Source: Meghimatium bilineatum
Taxonomy: Eukaryota > Mollusca > Gastropoda > Stylommatophora > Philomycidae
Assembly: GCA_034231615.1 (NCBI GenBank)
Contig: CM067322.1
Coordinates: 50,722,456 to 50,786,455, forward strand
Reading direction: 5' to 3'
Length of the DNA: 64,000 nt
Positions within the stretch are counted from its first letter, which is position 1, and every line of letters starts with the position of its first letter. Made by a program: the position numbers and the translations under genes. This document shows positions 22,545 through 34,009 of the stretch, piece by piece. Under the pieces are notes generated by a model. It was not told the DNA's origin. It was given only the letters and a program-made list of their open reading frames with translations, and did no database searches.

Positions 22545-23562
22545 ACATGAAAAATTAATCACATATCTTCAAGAATAGGGATTTATGGAAAAGACATCAG
22601 ACTAATTAGAAATATATATTGGGAACAGACTGCATCAATAAAGTGTGAAAACACCTACTTACTATACATAGAAATTAGAAGAGGGGTAAGACAAGGATGT
22701 ATTTTATCACTAAACCTATTTAATATCTACACAGATAATATTTTTAAACATATAGAATAAATGCCAGGACTCAAGTTCAATGGGAAAATAATAAACAACC
22801 TGAGATATGCAGATGACACTGTTCTTTTAGCAGAAAGTGAACATGAACTACAAAGACTAATATATCGTTGATAAATCAAGTAATGAATATGTACTGGATA
22901 TAAATATCCACCCAAAAAAAACACCATGATAATCAGCAAAATCACAGAAGAACAAGCGCTAAACATAAACATGCATGGAGAGAAACTACAGCAAGTAGAA
23001 CATTAACAATATCTTGGACACATAGTCACAAATGACGGCAAATGTGAAACAGAAGTTAAAAGGAGAATAAGAATGGCTAAAAATACCTTCAATGACATGA
23101 AGAAATTAGTAACATCTAAACAAATTGAAAACAAGTTAAAAATGAGAAATATAAAATGCTACATCTATTCTATATTAATCTATGACTCAACAACATGCAC
23201 ACTAAACAAACTATTAGAAGTCAGAATTGATGCCTTTGAGATTTTGGTATGTAGAAGAATAGGGAGAACATCATGGAAAGAGAAGAAAATAAAGAGCTCT
23301 AAAAACACTTAATATGAAGAAAGAATTATTAAGAGAAATAAAGATCAGGCAAATAAAATACTTTGGACACATTAAAAGACATGCCACCTTGTTGAAGACA
23401 TTACTTGAGGGTAAAGTCAAATGAAAGCAAGCAAGAGGTAGGCAGAGATACAAGATGGACTTGTTACAGTCTAGCAGCGGGTACCACCAAAATAAAAGAC
23501 AAGGGATGTTGGCGGTCTGTCGCAGCCAACCTTCGTAGCAGAGACGGCACTTGATGATGATG
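22545..23562 (+). mobile_element. LINE-a copy 2, 5'-truncated, degenerate
   Basis: It aligns with LINE-a from AGTCCAACATGAAAAATTAA to the (TGATGA)n tail at 23552-23562. YADD is intact at 22806-22817, but upstream and downstream frames are broken by small indels, for example near 22868, and by stops. ORF fragments at 23073-23312 carry the KCYIYSILIY region. Confidence 0.85.
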
Positions 23563-24261
23563 ACTGGCGGCTGGTCACGGTTTAACTAAGGATAGTTCAC
23601 GATGAAAGATATTTTTTGAAGTCTTTGCTCCGCAGGTAATAGCAGAGGTAAACAGAATAGATGGAAAACTATACAAATTTAGTAAGGACATAGTTCATAT
23701 CAAAGAAACTAAATGATCGTAGAATGTGTTCCATAAGGATCAATGAATATTTGTACTTGTTCAAGGCAAATATTCGCTGTGAGTCGCTCAAACATGCACA
23801 TGTTCATACCAAATCAAGCCATCTATTTCCCAGACTGCAGGCTATTCCTGTCGATATTGTCTATTCTCAGGGACAATCAACCAGGTCAAGGTTACAAACA
23901 CGATAATCTCCTACCAACATTTGCACTATATAAACAAAGAGTAATGGGAAGTGAACATGCGACGTGTGATCCAGTTCTGATTGGTTATGCTTGAATTGTG
24001 TCCGTCGACCATAGACACATGTCGAGGGGGGAAGGGAGGGGGGGGGGAGAAAATGGTATGGCATAACTGTGTCAGTCATTTGCAAACATTGAGGACAGTC
24101 AAGTCCTTCTGTATGATAGTACTGCGATATTATCGAAACTTATATTATCGTCACTTATCTTGGCTAATTCGGTTGGTCATTGGTCACAGGTGTATACTTT
24201 TTTTTAATACATTAGCTGCACCCGCATAAGTAGTACAATTATACATTAAGAATTTTTGCTC
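23563..24261. other. Unassigned, no gene seen
   Basis: Contains a G-run at about 24026-24047. Two short overlapping frames show no domain. Confidence 0.5.
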
Positions 24262-24616
24262 AACTCAAGATGGAAATGTGCGAGACGTATGATTGGAGTT
24301 AGCTTGAGAGACAAAATCAGGAATGAAGCACTAAGGAAACAATAACGGATCACACCAACAATAGAATACATACAGAAACAACAAGTTAAATGGTACGGCC
24401 ACATAACCAGACAGAAAGAGCAAAGTATTATCAAAAAAAAACACTTAACAAACGATACGAAAACAGGAGACCTATTGGACGCCCTCGTAAAAGGTGGATA
24501 GTGTATCAGAGACACTCGGAAATATAACAGCAGAGGAGGCAAATAGAAGGGCAAAAGACCGTACACTCACTCTCCCCTCAACACCGAAAGGTACATGAGG
24601 ACAGAAAGAAGAAGAA
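24262..24616 (+). pseudogene. LINE-f 3' end (polyprotein C-terminus)
   Basis: With a few stops and an A-run shift near 24430, the plus strand encodes MIGVSLRDKIRNEALRK, then WYGHITRQ, then RPIGRPRKRW, and ETLGNITAEEANRRAKDR before the stop. These are the usual landmarks of the C-terminus of an endonuclease/RT LINE. The 3' end is (GAA)n at 24602-24616. A second, shorter copy is at 49762-49916. Confidence 0.75.
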
Positions 24617-25058
24617 GAATTTTGCCATCATACAGATGTATGCCCCCTCTACTGTTTACGAGGAAGCAATTGACAATTTGTATGCACAGATAGAAGATGT
24701 AATAAAGAAAATAGCAAAAGAGGATACTCTTATAATATAGCGTCATTTGAATGTTAACATAGGGCTGGACGCACATGACCAATGGGCTGGCACAGTGCAC
24801 ATTCGCCGCAGGAGCAACAAATGATCGCAGTCTACGATTGTTGGATTTTGCCAGTAGCTAGGCCTACAAGCTAACGCTTTCTAATACATTGTTTCCTCAT
24901 AAAGTATTCAGACGAACAACACGGCATGCACCAGAGCTGGAGATATATAATCAAATAAATGTCCTACTTGTGACCAGAAGATTCAAATCTAGTATCCATC
25001 AGGCTGCGACCAGGAGCTTCACGGGAGCTGGTGTTGGCGGTATTCACGTCATGGAACT
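24617..25058 (+). pseudogene. LINE endonuclease (APE-type) domain fragment
   Basis: The plus strand reads QMYAPSTVYEEAIDNLYAQ, then a stop, then NVNIGLDAHDQWAGTV, and later FPHKVFRRTTRHAPE, INVLLVTRRFKSS and FTGAGVG. The order matches the C-terminal half of an apurinic-endonuclease-like domain, which nicks target DNA during LINE insertion. Key positions look degraded: the expected GDFN-type motif reads RHLNV and the final SDH motif is not seen. It starts directly after the LINE-f tail. Whether it belongs to LINE-f or to another LINE is unclear. Confidence 0.7.
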
Positions 25059-25126
25059 CACGCACGCACACACACATATACTTACATAAATACGTACATA
25101 GATTTATAGATACATACGTATATACA

Positions 25127-25182
<56 letters not shown>

Positions 25183-25300
25183 AGTACTTACACGTATATA
25201 TACATACGTACACACATATATATTATTATATGTACATACGTACGTAAGTAATTACATACACACACATACATGCATACTTACATTAATAATAAGTTAATAA
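25059..25300. repeat. CA/TA microsatellite region
   Basis: ACACACATATA leads into (TA)n at about 25129-25178 and further ACATACGTA-type repeats. Confidence 0.9.
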
Positions 25301-25419
25301 CACTAATAAAATCCACAACCCGACAGAGTCGTACTGGCGTCAGATTGAGACATTTAGTGTTGAAATATCTCCACCAATGACTATCTAACACCCCCCCCCC
25401 AATCGCCGGATTTATACTT

Positions 25420-25567
25420 GATAAGGCTCTAAGCTATTTGAGATATGGGGCCCTTTATAAGTCCAGATATTATATGTCAGTGCCAAATATGATTTTTTGT
25501 GCCCCCAAGAAAGTTGGGGCCCTAAGCTATAGCTTGTTTAGCTTATAGGTACATCCTGCACTGCCCC
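25420..25567. mobile_element. Possible DNA-transposon relic
   Basis: GGGGCCCTAAGCTATAGC, TTAGCTTATAGGTACATCC and a terminal TGCACTGCC resemble the end of a hAT-like element. The opposite end is not identifiable. Confidence 0.3.
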
Positions 25568-26190
25568 CCCCCCGATGAGTTTAGAAATAACAACCTGTCC
25601 AGTCCTCGAAATTGTCCAGCCATATTTTCTAGCTACCTTGTTTTCTTGTACCTCCCACCGTACGATGAAGAACATATTTTGTCATCTAGTAATGTCTTAT
25701 CACGTGTCCGTACCACCAGAATGTACCAATACTTACAATTGTTAACAGTTGTTCTTGTTGACCTTTCTAATTCATCAACTCTATCATGCACACACATTGG
25801 TTTTATGTTCTCGGTAAAAGATACCCAACACGTGTCTATAGCATTCCTTTTCAAACGCCTAGATTCTTTACTCTAATCCCGCAATTAGAGTATAGGTCTC
25901 ACAGACGTATTGAAATATTAACACAACCAAAAATTTAGATAAGTTAACTGTAACGCGGATGGTGATCCTGCTTTTCTCAATGATGGTTATTCTTGTTAAC
26001 CATTTTGTAATCTTGTTATGGCAACCATGACCATTGTCAGTCTTTTCTTAACTTTAATTGTTGATTCACATTACCACTAATTTGGGCTCCCAGATTAGTA
26101 AATGGCAAAAACCCTTCAAACATTCGATATATAAAATATATAAATATATTGTCAATTGTATTGTAATATACACGTACTATATATGTCAAT
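25568..26190. other. Unassigned, no gene seen
   Basis: Opposed short frames at 25633-25876 overlap each other and lack domains. AT-rich. Confidence 0.5.
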
Positions 26191-26201
26191 ATATATTCAG
26201 T

Positions 26202-26476
26202 CGTCCGTGTGTTGCCGGAGCCCGAAAAGGGAGCAAAGAATATCAACACTGTTTACCTTCCACGCATGTCGTAAAAGGCGACTAAGAGGTTATGGGATGG
26301 AGTTGGCTGTCCCATCCCATACAGGGTAAGTGACCCAAAGCCATGCTGAAGTCGGATGTGTCAGGCCGAAAGGCACAGATATCGCAGCAATGCTGTAAAC
26401 CATGACACAACGCATTCCGTTCTCTGGACTACATCCTGTTAATCTGCAGGAGTTTGAGAACGAACGCAGAAGAAGA
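26202..26476 (+). mobile_element. SINE-A, near full-length, with TSD
   Basis: The head CGTCCGTGTGTTGCCGGAGC starts at 26202 and the tail GCAGAAGAA ends at 26476. ATATATTCAGT flanks it at 26191-26201 and 26477-26487, an exact 11-bp TSD. Core, GAAGTCGGATGTGTCAGGCC box and CTGTTAATCTGCAGG hairpin region are all well preserved. Confidence 0.9.
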
Positions 26477-26504
26477 ATATATTCAGTATTAGAAAAGTGT
26501 CTAG

Positions 26505-26580
26505 CTCTCTAGTGCAGTGGTACAGGGTCCGTCAGTTACGGCCACGGTACAGAGTTCGATCCCCACCACAGGCAATTGTG
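26505..26580 (+). ncRNA. tRNA-like SINE head (pol III promoter-like boxes)
   Basis: CTAGTGCAGTGGTACAGGG resembles an A box and AGAGTTCGATCCCC a B box (consensus GGTTCGANTCC), spaced as in a tRNA. The acceptor arms do not pair, so it is more likely the 5' part of a tRNA-derived SINE than a functional tRNA. Confidence 0.55.
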
Positions 26581-26668
26581 CATCCGTACCGTTCAGAAAG
26601 CATCATGGTAAACTACTGAACATATTTATATTGCCTAGAAAATCACTACCGCCAAAATATGCTGGGTT

Positions 26669-26932
26669 GATATCTATCTATCTATCTATTGTCTTTCCCC
26701 AGGTGGGTTGTGATCCACTCCTGCCGTTAAGCGTAGAGGTGACTGGAGCTCGCGCTTGCGTTCTAAAGCCAGATGTGTGGCCTCGGCTGTGCTATGGCCG
26801 TGTCTGTTCAGGATGTTCCTGACGTTTTCTATCCATCTTTTCCTCTGGCTTTGTACCCTGATCTCATTTGGTTATATGCCTGTACGGACAACTTTTCGTG
26901 ATGTATTCTCATAATGTGACCAAACCACTTGA

Positions 26933-26973
<41 letters not shown>

Positions 26974-27335
26974 ATCTGTACAAGACATTATACCTATTCA
27001 TTCTCTGATATATTCATTTCGTAATATATCGAGCTACTTTCCTCAAGCATTTCATCTCACATGTCACTATCTTTCTGTAATGTGAAGATGAGAGAGACCA
27101 GGTTTGGTACTGGTAACATAGTGTTGGTAGGAATATACTGTAGATCATTTGTCTCTTAACTTCCATCTCGATCTTGGGATGAAGAAGTAGTGGTGACAGT
27201 TGGTATGTTACTGCATTTGGCTTTTGACATCTCATCTCTATTTCTCTATCGAGGCTTCAATTTTCTGAAAAATACTACCGAGATATTTGAACTCTGTTAC
27301 TTGTTTTACTCCTATATTGTCTATCTGTATGTTTA
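26669..27335 (-). pseudogene. LINE-c 3' part, antisense
   Basis: Read on the minus strand from 27335, it encodes RCQKPNAVTYQLSPLLLHPK, then FLPTLCYQYQTWSLSS and EMKCLRKVARYITK (frame 27014-27235), then after a (CT)n run at 26937-26968, NILNRHGHSTAEATHLALER. It ends at a (GATA)n tail (26669-26690). The same IETRC and YQL region is seen in the plus-strand copy at about 8100. Stops and the microsatellite inside make it dead. Confidence 0.75.
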
Positions 27336-28538
27336 GTGATAACCACGTCCTGAATATGATATGCTACCAATTAGACAAGTTAACATTATTCATTTCGTCA
27401 TTAGAAAATAAAGTACCATATGATTGCATGGGAAATCAATGTAATAATTTAGAGTTTCAAATTGCTGCCGTTAATGAAATCTTGTGAAAACTTAAAGCGT
27501 TTAATTTTCAATATAATTTGACTGTTTGAAAGAGTGATATTTATCAACGGAACAGGTTTTCCAACATAGTCCACGCTCTCAGTAGTAGCGTATATTTGTA
27601 TTAAATATATTTGTATCATGCAAATTCATATGTCATACATAATTGCTGTGTTCTTAACCAATCATACCACTTCATTTGGAGTACGAATATGCATGTTCTG
27701 TGATTGTGTTCCAGAGGATACTTTAATACTTGTACGGGATGTTCATTGATGTTGTAATAGTCCTTGTTTCGATTGGTCTGTTCTCAGTGACTTGAGTACA
27801 CAGGCTGAAAGTCTTGACCGGGCCAAATATTTTTTGGGGTTGTGGTTGGTCAAGTACGGAAAACCTGTTTACTTGTGTTGCAAAGCGATTCGGTGCTGCT
27901 AGAACAGACCTCATTCAATTCCCGTCAGCTGTAAGAATTATTTTCATTTGGAGCCTCAGTTTTGAAGATAATCAACAAAAAATAATAAAACAATAACTAG
28001 TGCCACTAAAAGCAAACATGAACTAAACATGTTATTTGAAATATATAATAGCCAAAATGCCACATGATATCCGGACAAAGAGGAGAGTGTCTCAGTAACA
28101 TTGTTATGATATTTTGAAGAAGTGTATAAACACATTTCTTTAAGATAATCAAATTGGAACACACACACAAAAACACACACACAAAATCGAACGTTCAATG
28201 ACAAGTTGTCAAAAGCACATTCTAGCATAATCCTATCGCAATAGGTAATGTTTTCAATACGCGTGTAAGTCTAAATATAAACTAGTTAAAAGTTGCAAAT
28301 ATTGTTTGCAATGTGTAGAGAGAACTTCAAAGACGGAACCTATACCTCTGTGGTGTACACATTAATACCCATAACCTCTTGATATACACAGTTCACGTCG
28401 ATCAATCGCTGTATATATAGTTAAGCGTTGCATATATTCTGAAACCGAAGAGGAGGCGTTGTTGTATTTCTTAGCTTCATTCTTGATTCTTTTGAGACAT
28501 AATTATTCAGGAGCTCATTTTGACCCGGGAAAAGAAAA
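27336..28538. other. Unassigned, no gene seen
   Basis: Contains a short (CA)n at about 28160-28182. Short frames only. Confidence 0.5.
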
Positions 28539-30408
28539 TCGATAAATCTGTCTGGAGCTAGTCGTATATCTTCTTCTTCTGCGTTCGTTCTCTTCTCAAA
28601 CTCCTGCAGATTAGCAGGATTTAGTCCGGAGAACTGAATGCGTTGTGTCATGGTTTACAGCATTGCTGCGATATCTGCGCCTTTCGGCCTGACACATCCG
28701 GCTTCAGCATGGCTTTGGGTCACTGACCCTATATGGGATTGGACAGCCAACTCCATCCCATAACCTCCTTAGTCGCCTTTTACGACATGCTTGGAAGGTA
28801 AACAGTGTTGCTATTCTTTGCTCCCCTTTCAGGCCCAGGCAACACACGGGCGGCTAGTCGTATATAAGAGGGCACGTTTACTTGTATCCCATGGTCTTTT
28901 GTTTTCGCATTGTTGCCAGGAAATACAATTTTACATTTCCATTGTATCATATTTAAACGACAATTATTTGAAGACCCATCTCTGTTGCTGTCTTTAAAAA
29001 GATTGTTTCTTTTGTTTCTATAACAGGCAGAGATCATGCAATGTCAGTTTTCGGTAAATCAGTGTTTCTGAAACTCATTCTTGTCACCGCCCATTTCGTA
29101 TATATTTTATAGTTCAACGCCGCCCGAACTAGCGCGTTAAATAAAAACAAACTTGGGCATTTCTTCGTTTGTGTGAAATTTTTTCACAAATTGTTACTTA
29201 ATAAATATGGCTTCATGGTTTCATTAAAATACAATTTTCAATGATGACAAGAGATACGTATTGCTCTCATGCAAATTCAGAGTTAGTAGGTAACCGAGAT
29301 CCCAAAAGCATCTCCTCGTTGTGCACACTGGATGTAGATTGTTTTGAAACGCGTACGCTACGGATCGTCTGAGAGTAGTGTAAACCGAGATGGAAAGTAA
29401 ATTGATTGCACAAGATAAACAATATATCCGGTACCTTTCGGTTGCTAAAACCAAAATATTGTGGCAGCACAGTGTAAGACAACTGATGGCCTGGTCTGGC
29501 AAGTTGTCATGTCCGTCAGCTCACAAAGATGTGAACAATGAGCGAGTCTGCGGGGAGGTAAAGCAAGTCTACTGAGTACATGATAAGTTGTAGCACTCGA
29601 AAGCAGTGCAAGAAAAGTGGGAAAATAGAAACAATAACAAAAGCAATAACGTGATCGAGAACAAGCTTTCATCTGTCATCTGGCAGCACTCTGTGTGGAA
29701 AGGTAGAGGCAGGTACCATACCGTTTGGGTACGAAGAAAATGCGGATAGCAGCTCATTCGGTGAAAAAAACTTCGACTAAGAGGGCAGACAACCCCAATC
29801 TAACGTTAATATTTCAGCAATGTCCTATATCTGAACCACCTCACAATCTAGAAAAGGGCCAATACCCGTAGACAACGGGGACAATGTTGTCTAATTACGC
29901 GAGACAAGTTCTCTGGCACCGGAATACCTCAGACTCGATAAACGTAGTTGATCCAAGTCTAAATCCCTATTAACCGTTTCCTCGGAAACTGTCACACAAG
30001 GACACGTTTTGGCCTGCAAATCCCAAGAGCACAGTGGGTTATAAATCGTCACGGTGTAAGGCTGATTCGAAATTGTTTTTTGCCTAAGAAGCATACTTGA
30101 AATGAAAGCATGCCAAAATATGATGTGCTTGGCCAGAAGGCGAAAAGAACGCAGATCCGTTGTGAAATCAGCAACACACAGTACTTCATGTTCTCCGTTG
30201 GAAATACACAAAATTTCGTGTTGGAATCAGACAGCTAACGCAGAAGAAGAAGGAACATTTCTCACATATCAAGCACAATGACAATCGTGTTTTCATGAGT
30301 CAAAGCAATGCATCCTTATTTAAAATATTTAACACTGTGTTGATGACACTTATTTTGTAAGGATTTTCGTTTGTAATAAATGAGATTTCTTCTTCTTCTT
30401 CTTCAGCG
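28539..30408. repeat. Tandem segmental duplication, unit X copy 1
   Basis: This 1870-bp block recurs at 31656-33525 with offset 3117 and only scattered differences that I could find (for example near 29107 and 30318). It contains SINE-A (28570-28852), about 1.5 kb of non-repetitive DNA without a recognisable gene, and the tail of SINE-B. A 106-codon minus frame (29891-30211) is preserved in both copies, but that is expected from recent copying. Confidence 0.9.
28570..28852 (-). mobile_element. SINE-A, full-length reference copy (283 bp), with 13-bp TSD
   Basis: GCTAGTCGTATAT flanks it at 28557-28569 and 28853-28865. In sense order it reads CGCCCGTGTGTTGCC, AGGGGAGCAAAGAATAGC, GTCGTAAAAGGCGACTAAGG, TGGGATGGAGTTGGCTGTCC, GAAGCCGGATGTGTCAGGCC, TGTAAACCATGACACAACGC, then the hairpin TCCTGCTAATCTGCAGGA and the (GAA)n tail. 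It is duplicated at 31687-31969 and 34206-34488 as part of the larger duplication. Confidence 0.95.
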
Positions 30409-30558
30409 TTCATTCCCAAACTCTCGCTGGATCTATCTTGTAGCAGGACCATGGTCCTATTAGATTGATTTCCAGCAGGATGTAATCCAGAGAATGGAAA
30501 TGCGCTGTGTCGCAGTTTTATTTACACCAATGACCCGACACATCCGTCTTCGGCGGTG
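30389..30558 (-). mobile_element. SINE-B with 10-bp TSD
   Basis: (TTC)nAGCGTTCATTC at the left and CACATCCGTCTTCGGCGGTG at the right, with the palindrome AGGACCATGGTCCT at about 30446. AATGAGATTT flanks it at 30379-30388 and 30559-30568. In the second duplication unit only its tail remains (33506-33525). Confidence 0.9.
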
Positions 30559-30719
30559 AATGAGATTTAAAATTATAGAAACAACAGTATAATTTACGAA
30601 ATTCACCGCCAGACTCGCTAAATAATAATAACAATCAAAGAAGACATTAATAAACACAATAACTTTGAACATTATTTATCAAAGTGAAAGAAGTGTTTTC
30701 AATCGGAACAGATTAATTA

Positions 30720-31493
30720 TGTCCGTGTGATTCAATATGTGTGATTCTATCCGTGTGATTCAATATGTGTGATTCTATCCGTGTGATTCTATCTGTGTGA
30801 TTCTATCCGTGTGATTCTATCTGTGTGATTCTATCTGTGTTATTCTATCTGTGTGATTCTATCCGTGTGATTCTTTCTGTGTGATTCTATCCGTGTGATT
30901 CAATATGTGTGATTCTATCCGTGTGATTCAATATGTGTGATTCTATCCGTGTGATTCTATCTGTGTGATTCTATCCGTGTGATTCTTTCTGTGTGATTCT
31001 ATCCGTGTGATTCTTTCTGTGTGATTCTATCTGTGTGATTCTTTCTGTGTGATTCTATCTGTGTGATTCTATCCGTGTTATTCTATCTGTGTGATTCTAT
31101 CCGTGTGATTCTTTCTGTGTGATTCTATTCGTGTGATTCCATCTGTGTGATTCTATCCGTGTGATTCTATCTGTGTGATTCTATCTGTGTGATTCTATCT
31201 GTGTGATTCTATCCGTGTGATTCTATCCGTGTGATTCTATCCGTGTGATTCTATCCGTGTGATTCTATCCGAGTGATTCTATCTGTGTGATTCTATTCGT
31301 GTGATTCTATCTGTGTGATTCTATCTGTGTGATTCTATCCGTGTGATTCTATCTGTGTGATTCTATCAGTGTGATTCTATCTGTGTGATTCTATCTGTGT
31401 GATTCTATCCGTGTGATTCTTTCTGTGTGATTCTATCTGTGTGATTCTATCTGTGTGATTCTATCTGTGTGATTCTATCTGGATGTGATATTA
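30720..31493. repeat. 14-bp satellite, about 55 units (array 1)
   Basis: The unit is TGTGATTCTATCYG. YG alternates between CTG and CCG with occasional TTT, AAT and CAG variants in a non-random mosaic order. The same order recurs in array 2. Confidence 0.95.
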
Positions 31494-31655
31494 GTAATTA
31501 TGTTCGTATGATTCTCTATGCATGTGATATTTGTAATTAATTGTCAATAAAGAGAGAATATATTCTGACATGACATCCAGTCACTGAGCAACATCTCCAC
31601 TACGACAGACCTGGTAAGTCGGTAAATGTGTTTCTCCTCACCTGATAAAAAATGT
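31494..31655. repeat. Duplication flank F, copy 1
   Basis: GATGTGATATTAGTAATTAT through CACCTGATAAAAAATGTT recurs at about 34010-34174, and its second half recurs again at 34528-34626. Confidence 0.85.
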
Positions 31656-33525
31656 TCGATAAATCTGTCTGGAGCTAGTCGTATATCTTCTTCTTCTGCG
31701 TTCGTTCTCTTCTCAAACTCCTGCAGATTAGCAGGATTTAGTCCGGAGAACTGAATGCGTTGTGTCATGGTTTACAGCATTGCTGCGATATCTGCGCCTT
31801 TCGGCCTGACACATCCGGCTTCAGCATGGCTTTGGGTCACTGACCCTATATGGGATTGGACAGCCAACTCCATCCCATAACCTCCTTAGTCGCCTTTTAC
31901 GACATGCTTGGAAGGTAAACAGTGTTGCTATTCTTTGCTCCCCTTTCAGGCCCAGGCAACACACGGGCGGCTAGTCGTATATAAGAGGGCACGTTTACTT
32001 GTATCCCATGGTCTTTTGTTTTCGCATTGTTGCCAGGAAATACAATTTTACATTTCCATTGTATCATATTTAAACGACAATTATTTGAAGACCCATCTCT
32101 GTTGCTGTCTTTAAAAAGATTGTTTCTTTTGTTTCTATAACAGGCAGAGATCATGCAATGTCAGTTTTCGGTAAATCAGTGTTTCTGAAACTCATTCTTG
32201 TCACCGCCCATTTCGTATATGTTTTATAGTTCAACGCCGCCCGAACTAGCGCGTTAAATAAAAACAAACTTGGGCATTTCTTCGTTTGTGTGAAATTTTT
32301 TCACAAATTGTTACTTAATAAATATGGCTTCATGGTTTCATTAAAATACAATTTTCAATGATGACAAGAGATACGTATTGCTCTCATGCAAATTCAGAGT
32401 TAGTAGGTAACCGAGATCCCAAAAGCATCTCCTCGTTGTGCACACTGGATGTAGATTGTTTTGAAACGCGTACGCTACGGATCGTCTGAGAGTAGTGTAA
32501 ACCGAGATGGAAAGTAAATTGATTGCACAAGATAAACAATATATCCGGTACCTTTCGGTTGCTAAAACCAAAATATTGTGGCAGCACAGTGTAAGACAAC
32601 TGATGGCCTGGTCTGGCAAGTTGTCATGTCCGTCAGCTCACAAAGATGTGAACAATGAGCGAGTCTGCGGGGAGGTAAAGCAAGTCTACTGAGTACATGA
32701 TAAGTTGTAGCACTCGAAAGCAGTGCAAGAAAAGTGGGAAAATAGAAACAATAACAAAAGCAATAACGTGATCGAGAACAAGCTTTCATCTGTCATCTGG
32801 CAGCACTCTGTGTGGAAAGGTAGAGGCAGGTACCATACCGTTTGGGTACGAAGAAAATGCGGATAGCAGCTCATTCGGTGAAAAAAACTTCGACTAAGAG
32901 GGCAGACAACCCCAATCTAACGTTAATATTTCAGCAATGTCCTATATCTGAACCACCTCACAATCTAGAAAAGGGCCAATACCCGTAGACAACGGGGACA
33001 ATGTTGTCTAATTACGCGAGACAAGTTCTCTGGCACCGGAATACCTCAGACTCGATAAACGTAGTTGATCCAAGTCTAAATCCCTATTAACCGTTTCCTC
33101 GGAAACTGTCACACAAGGACACGTTTTGGCCTGCAAATCCCAAGAGCACAGTGGGTTATAAATCGTCACGGTGTAAGGCTGATTCGAAATTGTTTTTTGC
33201 CTAAGAAGCATACTTGAAATGAAAGCATGCCAAAATATGATGTGCTTGGCCAGAAGGCGAAAAGAACGCAGATCCGTTGTGAAATCAGCAACACACAGTA
33301 CTTCATGTTCTCCGTTGGAAATACACAAAATTTCGTGTTGGAATCAGACAGCTAACGCAGAAGAAGAAGGAACATTTCTCACATATCAAGCACAATGACA
33401 ATCGTGTTTTCATGAGTCAAAGCAATGCATCCGTATTTAAAATATTTAACACTGTGTTGATGACACTTATTTTGTAAGGATTTTCGTTTGTAATAAATGA
33501 GATTTCTTCTTCTTCTTCTTCAGCG
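31656..33525. repeat. Tandem segmental duplication, unit X copy 2
   Basis: Near-identical to 28539-30408, including SINE-A with the same TSD (31687-31969). It stops inside SINE-B directly after CAGCG and passes straight into the 14-bp satellite. Most of SINE-B, its spacer and part of the satellite have therefore been deleted in this unit. Confidence 0.9.
31687..31969 (-). mobile_element. SINE-A, duplicate of 28570-28852
   Basis: Same insertion, same 13-bp TSD, carried along by the segmental duplication rather than independently inserted. Confidence 0.9.
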
Positions 33526-34009
33526 AAGATTCTTTCTGTGTGATTCTATCTGTGTGATTCTTTCTGTGTGATTCTATCTGTGTGATTCTATCCGTGTTAT
33601 TCTATCTGTGTGATTCTATCCGTGTGATTCTTTCTGTGTGATTCTATTCGTGTGATTCCATCTGTGTGATTCTATCCGTGTGATTCTATCTGTGTGATTC
33701 TATCTGTGTGATTCTATCTGTGTGATTCTATCCGTGTGATTCTATCCGTGTGATTCTATCCGTGTGATTCTATCCGTGTGATTCTATCCGAGTGATTCTA
33801 TCTGTGTGATTCTATTCGTGTGATTCTATCTGTGTGATTCTATCCGTGTGATTCTATCCGTGTGATTCTATCTGTGTGATTCTATCAGTGTGATTCTATC
33901 TGTGTGATTCTATCTGTGTGATTCTATCCGTGTGATTCTTTCTGTGTGATTCTATCTGTGTGATTCTATCTGTGTGATTCTATCTGTGTGATTCTATCTG
34001 GATGTGATA
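33526..34009. repeat. 14-bp satellite, about 34 units (array 2)
   Basis: The order of unit variants matches the right-hand part of array 1, so the array was duplicated with its surroundings and shortened at the left. Confidence 0.95.

Noticed and set aside
26505-26580. Functional tRNA gene
   Set aside because: A- and B-box-like sequences are present, but the acceptor and T stems do not pair properly. A SINE head is more likely.
29891-30211. 106-codon minus-strand frame preserved at 33008-33328
   Set aside because: Preservation is explained by the recent duplication of the whole segment. No recognisable domain, splice context or codon signal.
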